From JAGLQA01 sp023135565 (GTDB lineage: Bacteria > Acidobacteriota > Aminicenantia > UBA2199), in assembly GCA_030639305.1 (NCBI GenBank), contig DAOWCY010000223.1, forward strand, positions 1 to 11,510: 11,510 nt of DNA, read 5' to 3'. The notes under the pieces are model-generated. The model was given only the letters and a program-made list of their open reading frames with translations. It did not search any database and was not told where the DNA came from. The stretch's first letter is position 1; every line of letters starts with the position of its first letter. Below are positions 6,735 to 11,510 of this stretch, piece after piece. A program made the position numbers and the translations under genes.

Positions 6735-7490
6735 CTATTTCTTCCGTTTTTTACATATTAAAAGGGTATAATAGAGATAAACAGTGGAATATTCCTTATT
6801 TGAATAATATGCTTTTAGTTTTTTTAAGCCATTCTCAAACTCCGATTCAGAAATTAAATACAACGGAGATATGTTTTTATTTTCGACACAAAACAGAAGA
6901 TCAGAAGTTTTCATCAGGTTTTTTGAAATATTTGATTTTTTTTCTACTACCATGAACCCATTTTGCTTTAATTCTTCTGTTAGTTCTGGTATGTCAGGGT
7001 ATCTTTTGAAGTCCACATGCATGATAGATGGAAAAAAATCCAAAAACGGTTGGCGGCTAATGTCTTTATGTGAAGAGGTCTTTATATAAAGAATTCCATC
7101 TTTTCTTAACGTCCGAAATATTTCGTTTAGAGTTTCATGCCTTTCTTTACGATTCAATTGCTGAAACATAAAGACAGCTAAACAGCCGTTAAAATAATCC
7201 TCAATAAAAGGCAGGCGTGTGGAAGAAGCACAAATTCTTTTTAAGACTCCATCAGTATTTTTAAGTTGGTCAAGAGAAATGTCTACCCCCAACACATCAT
7301 GTCCCATCTCCTTTAAACTCAGAGAATAACGGGCGGTTCCGCAGCCAATTTCAAGCAAAACCCCATCTTTATTATTTAAATAATTTTGAAGAATTTTCGT
7401 ATCTTCCAGAATGTCCTTATCTTGATCAAATCTTATTCTATTAAAAAAGGGTGCTATTTTTCTGTAATAGTTTTTTAAATTATATGACAT
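6735..7490 (-). CDS. class I SAM-dependent methyltransferase
   Basis: The 251-residue protein has the Rossmann methyltransferase order. Motif I is LEIGCGTARY (46-55), an acidic residue ends strand 2 (GVD, D70), RLPF follows at 92-95, and the post-motif strand and turn is LRKDGILYIK (128-137). The C-terminal 100 residues are not recognised. The substrate is unknown. The start is set at ATG 7490, 8 bp after the stop of the carbamoyltransferase gene. A TTG at 7502 overlapping that stop (TTGA) would add four residues but has no ribosome site. It is the second gene of a two-gene minus-strand operon, so carbamoylation and methylation of the same small molecule or glycan is a reasonable inference. 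It converges on the SIR2-STAND gene with 17 bp between stop codons and no visible terminator. Confidence 0.8.
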   Translation of the reverse strand: MSYNLKNYYRKIAPFFNRIRFDQDKDILEDTKILQNYLNNKDGVLLEIGCGTARYSLSLKEMGHDVLGVDISLDQLKNTDGVLKRICASSTRLPFIEDYFNGCLAVFMFQQLNRKERHETLNEIFRTLRKDGILYIKTSSHKDISRQPFLDFFPSIMHVDFKRYPDIPELTEELKQNGFMVVEKKSNISKNLMKTSDLLFCVENKNISPLYLISESEFENGLKKLKAYYSNKEYSTVYLYYTLLICKKRKK

Positions 7491-7498
7491 GATTCCAC

Positions 7499-9172
7499 TC
7501 AAACATTTTTATGATTCGATGCTTTTTTTAGTAAATATCCGTCTAAATACAAGTAATTAATTTTCATTTTAAAGAACGTCTCTATGGCATCTTTGGGCGA
7601 TTCCACGATTGGTTTCCCCTTAAGGTTGAATGATGTGTTGCTAAGAATAGGCACGCCTGATAGCAGATAGAACTTTTCGAGAATTTTATATAATAGCGGA
7701 TTTAAATCATTATAAAGGGTTTGTACCCTTGCTGTCCCATCAATGTGTACGACAGAGGGAATCGAGTCAACTTTTTCTTTTTTTACTTTTGCAACTTTGA
7801 GCATAAATGGGCGGTCAGCTTCTCCTTCAAAAAATTCACCATAATATTTATCTATAATTATCGGAGCAATCGGACGGAACGGTTCCCGGAATTTTACGTT
7901 TCTATTTAACATTTCTCGGAAGTGCGTACTTTTAGGATTAGCCAATAGACTTCGATTACCCAGTGCCCTGGGCCCAAATTCAGAAGTTCCGTGAAAAAAA
8001 GCGACGATTCCTCCCTGGTTTAGCAGGTTGGCTATTTTTTTAGAAGGATTTTGAGCGACTTCATATTCAATTTTTGGATAGTAGCTGTTTATCGCTCTGA
8101 GGATTTCTTCTGAGTAGTAGGGTTTGCCCACATTAAATAAATTTTTTTTGTTTTGATTATGTCTAATTTTGATAGGTATTTTTTCCGATAATTCTTTATG
8201 ATAGTGGTATCCAACGGCTCCAAAAGCGATTCCTGCATCGGATACATGGGGGAGGACTATTAAATTTTTACCTTTTTTACTTAGATAGTTTGAAATTTTC
8301 CCGTTTGCCACGCTGTTTAAAGCGCAGCCACCAGCAAATCCGATATTTTCATAACCTTTTGATAACAATAATTTAACAGCTTGAAATAAGACCTCTTCGA
8401 ACACCGACTGAGCACTGGCCGCAATATCAGCAAGGACTTGAAATGACCGATTGCATTTCTTTATTATAGCACCAAGTTCGTCTATGAGAGAGTATTCAAA
8501 GGGAGCGAAGCTGAATATATCTTCGAAAGTATCTCCCACATCTATATACTTCATCATCATATTGAAGTATTTTTTTTCCCCATATCCAACTAATCCCATC
8601 GTCTTACCCTCTTCAAATTTGCCGAACCCGATAAACTTGGTCACCAAATTGTAGAAGTATCCTAATGAATTTGAAATTCCCATTGGAAAGCTATTTTTTT
8701 CAAAAGGTTGTTCTCCCTTGGTTCTACCCATCAGATTAATATTATTTTTATTACACTCAAAGAAAGATATGGTTTCCCGGGTTCTATATTTTTCATCCTT
8801 TTCTAAGATTGATCCCCAACCATCCATTACTAATATTGCTAAATTATCAACATTTGTAAAGTAGTATATAGAGGCTGCGTGCAGTAAATGATGGTTGTAT
8901 CGGACGAGTTTACTGACAGGAAAATATTTCTCAATTCGACACGGCATAATATCGCTTGTAACTATATAGTTCATATCTTTCAACTCTTTCCCAATATATT
9001 CTAAACAGTAATCAGCAGACGGTTTACAGGGTATTTCGTACCACCAACTTAAACCATGTTTCTTTCTTGTAACTCTTTCATCTTCAATCCCGCACAGGAT
9101 ATTATTCTCTTCCATTAAAACTGATGAAAAGTCGTGTGCCGAACCTCCCAATCCCATAATCGTTTTTTTCAC
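7499..9172 (-). CDS. NodU/CmcH-family O-carbamoyltransferase
   Basis: Starting at GTG 9172, 7 nt after GGAGG, the protein has 557 residues, a normal length for the family. These enzymes move a carbamoyl group from carbamoyl phosphate to a hydroxyl of a sugar or antibiotic through a carbamoyl-adenylate. The N-terminal Kae1-like part has GGSAHD (9-14), an EDERVTRKKH block (31-40), NHHLLHAAS (93-101) and MDGWG (116-120). H94 and H98, D117 and D312 (in SDAG) fit the family's metal-site residues. FAGGCALNS is at 279-287. The C-terminal part has HGTSEFGPRALGNRS (394-408), FRPIAP (432-437), HIDGTARVQ (476-484) and NTSFN (512-516), all hallmarks. An upstream ATG (9283) in the same frame would add 37 residues lacking homology. 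The leader is the right copy of the 20-bp inverted repeat. No good promoter is seen upstream. Confidence 0.92.
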   Translation of the reverse strand: MKKTIMGLGGSAHDFSSVLMEENNILCGIEDERVTRKKHGLSWWYEIPCKPSADYCLEYIGKELKDMNYIVTSDIMPCRIEKYFPVSKLVRYNHHLLHAASIYYFTNVDNLAILVMDGWGSILEKDEKYRTRETISFFECNKNNINLMGRTKGEQPFEKNSFPMGISNSLGYFYNLVTKFIGFGKFEEGKTMGLVGYGEKKYFNMMMKYIDVGDTFEDIFSFAPFEYSLIDELGAIIKKCNRSFQVLADIAASAQSVFEEVLFQAVKLLLSKGYENIGFAGGCALNSVANGKISNYLSKKGKNLIVLPHVSDAGIAFGAVGYHYHKELSEKIPIKIRHNQNKKNLFNVGKPYYSEEILRAINSYYPKIEYEVAQNPSKKIANLLNQGGIVAFFHGTSEFGPRALGNRSLLANPKSTHFREMLNRNVKFREPFRPIAPIIIDKYYGEFFEGEADRPFMLKVAKVKKEKVDSIPSVVHIDGTARVQTLYNDLNPLLYKILEKFYLLSGVPILSNTSFNLKGKPIVESPKDAIETFFKMKINYLYLDGYLLKKASNHKNV

Positions 9173-9175
9173 AGC

Positions 9176-9195
9176 ATAACCTCCAGTTATCCTTT
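9176..9195 (-). repeat. right copy of the 20-bp inverted repeat
   Basis: The minus strand here reads AAAGGATAACTGGAGGTTAT, identical to 3127-3146 on the plus strand. It supplies the GGAGG ribosome site (9184-9180) of the carbamoyltransferase gene. ATAAC/GTTAT can form a five-bp stem around TGGAG. Only the 20 bases match; flanks differ. Confidence 0.95.
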
Positions 9196-9453
9196 CTGTG
9201 AGGCGTGAGGGAATATGGTAACCGGGATAGGTACTCATGGGGTGGGAACGCCGGCTACTCGTGAAAATTTGATAAGAAAACAAGCCCGCACCAGGGACTT
9301 TGGATTTGTTTCAAATTGCGGATACTTGACCTCTGCCCGATTCGAAATTTTTTTGTCCGCAGGCATGAAAAAAAATTTAGAAACCTCCGGGAACTTATAC
9401 CTCCCTTCGGGACAAAGAAAATTGGCCTTACACGTCCTCAGCTCTAAACGTAA
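9196..9453. other. intergenic stretch between carbamoyltransferase and recombinase genes, with an AT hairpin
   Basis: No gene is supported here. AAATTTTTTT (9345-9354) pairs perfectly with AAAAAAATTT (9369-9378) around a 14-nt loop, which may form a weak 3'-end structure for the recombinase transcript. Codon-like frames exist but have no ribosome site or recognisable sequence. No TTGACA/TATAAT-type promoter for the minus-strand carbamoyltransferase gene was found in this stretch. Confidence 0.5.
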
Positions 9454-10488
9454 CTAAAAGATCTTAAAACCGGTACGGGGATGATAGGCGGCAAGAATCT
9501 CCTTCTGCCTGCTGCGACTAACATGGGTATATATCTGCGTAGTAGTAATAGTACTGTGTCCCAACAACTGCTGGATGTAACGAATATCTACGCCCTCATC
9601 CAACAAGAGTGTAGCAAAACTATGCCGCAGCATGTGCGGCGTTACCGCTTTCTCTATTCCGGCTAACCTGCTGTACTTCCTTACCATATACCTTACCGAC
9701 TGCTCAGATAACCGCTTCCCCAACCGGTTAATAAAAAAATAAGATGAGCCGCTGCCGGGAAAATGAAATAATTCTATATATTCCTCGATAACCGTAATAA
9801 TCTCAGCGCTGCAAACCTGGATAACACGTTCCCGGCTGCCCTTTCCACGAACCTGGATGTACCCTTGCTCTATACTACTATCCGGGTTTTTACGAAGATT
9901 TTCCGGGCTTGAGGGAATCGTTTCGTCTCTCTTCATGGGCTGCGGGCCCGCGCCCGCCTCGATGTTTACATTCTCTTTCTCGAGACAACACAACTCCGCA
10001 ACCCGGATGCCGGTGGCGAATAACAACTCTAAAGCCACGGTGTCCCGCACTATGGATTTATACGTATAAGTGGTGCGATCCGGGCACTCCCGTTTCGTTT
10101 TGTAAACGGCCCGCAATAAGTTTTTTACTTCCGGCAGGGTCAATACACCGGGCAAGCAAAGAGGTTCTTTAATCTTGATGCGCAGCTTGCGAAAAGGATT
10201 CAGGGCAATCTTATCCTCGAATTCCAGATAATTGAAAAGCGCCTTAAGAGTGGCGACTTTCCGCTTTACGGTTTTGACTTTTTTACTCTCCTGCAACTGC
10301 TGCAAATACTCCCGCAGGATGTGTTTGTCGATCTCTTCGATGCTTGCGGTTTCCTTTCCTCCAGTTGAGATAAAACTAAAAAATTGGTTCAAATCCAATT
10401 GATAAGCTTTCAACGTATGAGAACTGAGACCTTTCTCAAAACGGCAGTGAAACAAAAAATCTTTTTTAACTTTATCGAATCGTTCCAT
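9454..10488 (-). CDS. tyrosine recombinase, XerC/XerD-like
   Basis: The 344-residue protein has an N-terminal core-binding domain (about 1-100, with LSSHTLKAYQLDL at 21-33) and an intact catalytic domain. R162 lies in ATGIRVAEL, K216 in RGKGSRER, H285-x-x-R288 in TPHMLRHSF, H311 in LLGHST, and the nucleophile Y320 in TQIYTHVS. Such enzymes cut and rejoin DNA at short inverted-arm sites, for dimer resolution, integration or inversion. It is about 45 residues longer than typical XerC. The extra sequence lies mainly between R162 and K216 (about 176-207, low-complexity and polar), plus a short insert near 130-146. The K-to-H spacing (69) is Xer-like, so it is not an integron integrase. The start is the only ATG; the nearest purine-rich site, CAGGAGC, is about 13 nt upstream. 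It lies next to both the inverted-repeat block and the duplicated prsW fragment. Confidence 0.9.
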   Translation of the reverse strand: MERFDKVKKDFLFHCRFEKGLSSHTLKAYQLDLNQFFSFISTGGKETASIEEIDKHILREYLQQLQESKKVKTVKRKVATLKALFNYLEFEDKIALNPFRKLRIKIKEPLCLPGVLTLPEVKNLLRAVYKTKRECPDRTTYTYKSIVRDTVALELLFATGIRVAELCCLEKENVNIEAGAGPQPMKRDETIPSSPENLRKNPDSSIEQGYIQVRGKGSRERVIQVCSAEIITVIEEYIELFHFPGSGSSYFFINRLGKRLSEQSVRYMVRKYSRLAGIEKAVTPHMLRHSFATLLLDEGVDIRYIQQLLGHSTITTTQIYTHVSRSRQKEILAAYHPRTGFKIF

Positions 10489-10535
10489 TTAGTTTTTTAT
10501 GCTCCTGGAATGCGTTGATCTATATATTAGTTTAA

Positions 10536-10564
10536 ATTATCCTATTTTTTTTAAGAAAAATCAA
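10536..10564 (-). promoter_or_regulatory. promoter candidate of the recombinase gene
   Basis: On the minus strand, TTGATT (10564-10559) and GATAAT (10541-10536) are separated by exactly 17 bp, with 4/6 and 5/6 matches. It lies about 50 bp upstream of the recombinase ATG within a very AT-rich stretch (10490-10630), so other weak matches also exist. Confidence 0.5.
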
Positions 10565-10740
10565 ATAATTTTATTATAAATCGAAAGTTTTGATTTTTTT
10601 CGGTAAAAAAATTCTAAAATATCAAGTAATCCAGGCCAGCTAAAGACTTTGTTATTCGACCATTCGGTTAAAAAATTGCCTTCGGTGGGCGGGGCAGCAT
10701 CCAGCTTTCAGCGATCAGCAAACGGGCATTCGAGAACTCT

Positions 10741-10767
10741 AAAGGTCTCCCTGCCGGGGGCCTTTTT
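10741..10767 (+). terminator. rho-independent terminator
   Basis: AAAGGTCTCC (10741-10750) pairs with GGGGGCCTTT (10756-10765), ten pairs including two G-U, around a five-base loop, followed by further Ts to 10767. No plus-strand gene is recognised just upstream (10565-10740), so it probably belongs to a gene that has been lost or fragmented. Confidence 0.65.
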
Positions 10768-10832
10768 CAATGAACAATGTTCAATTATCAATGGTTTGAG
10801 AAAAGAGAAGGCAAAACCCCTTATAGGTGCCA

Positions 10833-10950
10833 GCGGCGCTGCTGATTTTCCCCTTAGTCATCGGGCTGGTTATTTTCGGCATCCGCATCATAAAAAAAAG
10901 CCGCGCCATATCTACAGCCCGGGCTGCCGCCGTAGAAACAGGCGCCGACC
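10833..10950 (+). pseudogene. 118-bp fragment of the prsW-like gene
   Basis: This is a 117/118 match to 1393-1510, in the same orientation, corresponding to residues 196-234 of the PrsW-like protein (end of the last core helix and the start of the linker). It has no start codon or ribosome site, and the frame reaches TGA at 10951-10953, directly past the junction. The single difference (T10925) is silent, so the duplication is recent. The right edge abuts the GH127 fragment with no spacer. The left flank, including a TGAACA-A-TGTTCA palindrome around 10768-10780, shares nothing with the prsW gene. Confidence 0.95.
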
Positions 10951-11207
10951 TGTGACACGCCAACAATTAAACCATTGTATAAAGTGCGTTCCAGCACGAC
11001 TATGTACTTCGCTTCCCCATGCAGCAAAAAAAGACGAAAATTCCAAAATACATTGGCGACAGCGGCACAGGTTTCATTATAGGCGGTAAGGTTGGGGAGT
11101 TCATAGTTTTTGCCAAAAGCTTCCCCTTCGTGCTTAGAACCGATACCGCCGGTGATATAAAGTTTTTTGCCCACCACGTTGTCCCAGAGGCGGTTTATGG
11201 CTTCGAT
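10951..11207 (-). pseudogene. internal fragment of a GH127 (beta-L-arabinofuranosidase, DUF1680) gene
   Basis: The minus strand encodes about 85 residues typical of the GH127 core. The order is LWDNVVGKKLYITGGIGS, then HEGEAFG, YELPN, TAYNETCAA, and later LERTLYNG and GVS. In characterised GH127 enzymes the Glu of GEAF is the presumed acid/base, and the Glu and Cys of ETC bind zinc; the spacing of 16 residues between these two Glu matches. Upstream, the frame hits TGA at 11210-11208. Downstream, homology stops at GVS exactly where the prsW fragment begins. A full enzyme has over 600 residues, so this is a fragment without expression signals. These enzymes release arabinofuranose from plant-type glycans. 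Recognition is from memory of the family. Confidence 0.8.
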
Positions 11208-11458
11208 TCAGTTTTGGAAAAAATTGAACTCACGCAGTTCATATTTCGTTCACGCCCGTTTCGTCCGGGAATTGACCAGCTTGCGGCTCATCTCGCTAAA
11301 ATTTCAAACTCACTTCGTTCAAACAGAGAAATTTTGCCCCTATAGAGTGCGATGGGGCATCTCAATTCGCCGTGCCGGTTCCCAATTCCCTCCCTGAGGT
11401 GAACTCAATTAATGAACTGCGGCCTGTTGTCAAAAACTGAATAGTTACGTTATTTTGT
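11208..11458. other. non-coding stretch with short inverted repeats
   Basis: No gene is supported. TGAACT-CACGC-AGTTCA (11225-11241) is a perfect six-bp hairpin. AAAATTTC (11298-11305) pairs with GAAATTTT (11328-11335) across 22 nt. Variants of GAACTCA and AACTCAC recur at 11226, 11306 and 11401. The texture suggests a dispersed intergenic repeat or further gene debris. Confidence 0.4.
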
Positions 11459-11488
11459 TTGAGTTTGTTTGCTGCGCTGTGATATAAT
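11459..11488 (+). promoter_or_regulatory. promoter for a gene beyond the right edge
   Basis: TTGAGT (11459-11464) and a perfect TATAAT (11483-11488) are separated by 18 bp. AAAGGA at 11504-11509 looks like a ribosome site, so a plus-strand start codon is expected within about 10 bases past the window. Confidence 0.6.
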
Positions 11489-11510
11489 GTAAAAAGCAAA
11501 ACTAAAGGAC

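Noticed and set aside
6767..6772. Perfect TATAAT as a plus-strand promoter
   Set aside because: It lies inside the methyltransferase coding sequence, has no suitable -35 at 16-18 bp, and no plus-strand gene follows.
9454..10488. Integron integrase, which would make the block a cassette array
   Set aside because: The spacing between the catalytic Lys (216) and the HxxR box (285) is Xer-like and lacks the extra integron-specific segment. No attC-like long palindromes follow the genes.
1393..10950. The 118-bp direct repeats as clean attL/attR ends of an integrated element
   Set aside because: The left copy lies inside an uninterrupted prsW-like frame, and the right copy is not followed by prsW sequence but by an inverted GH127 fragment. 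Real integration ends would show the chromosomal gene continuing at one side. Kept only as a possibility within the duplication finding.

Overview
The window looks like a stretch of a Gram-negative-type bacterial chromosome, probably from an uncultivated lineage. No gene here fixes the phylum. The partial secreted protein at the left edge, the long PrsW-like protein and the gene debris would suit groups such as Omnitrophota, Margulisbacteria or Cloacimonadota, but that is a guess. No tRNA, rRNA or CRISPR array was seen.

Left part (1-2475). The 5' end of a secreted protein with a C25 (gingipain-type) propeptide-like sequence runs off the left edge on the minus strand. A divergent AT-rich spacer follows, then a 21-bp minisatellite whose frame encodes coiled-coil heptads, each unit also carrying a perfect Shine-Dalgarno core. 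A single TGA breaks that frame. If open, it would end in an ATGA overlap with the next gene, a 555-residue PrsW-type membrane protease with three extra copies of a two-helix membrane module.

Middle (2476-9195). A gene-poor, GC-rich stretch holds a small antitoxin-like remnant, a second 21-bp minisatellite and a terminator. Then comes a more AT-rich block. A strong sigma-70-type promoter drives a large SIR2-STAND protein of the Avs5-like anti-phage type. Facing it on the minus strand is a coupled pair: a NodU/CmcH-type carbamoyltransferase followed by a SAM methyltransferase. The leaders of the SIR2-STAND gene and the carbamoyltransferase gene share an identical 20-bp sequence in inverted orientation, so the three-gene block is framed by perfect inverted repeats. 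Just outside it lies an intact XerC/D-like tyrosine recombinase. This suggests, without proving, an invertible or mobile defence/modification cassette. The SIR2-STAND frame has no ordinary start codon, so it may be start-lost, frameshifted or unusually initiated.

Right part (9196-11510). The recombinase gene (9454-10488) is followed by about 1 kb of gene debris. A 118-bp near-perfect copy of an internal piece of the PrsW gene is joined directly to an inverted fragment of a GH127 (beta-L-arabinofuranosidase) gene. The window ends in a promoter for a gene lying to the right.
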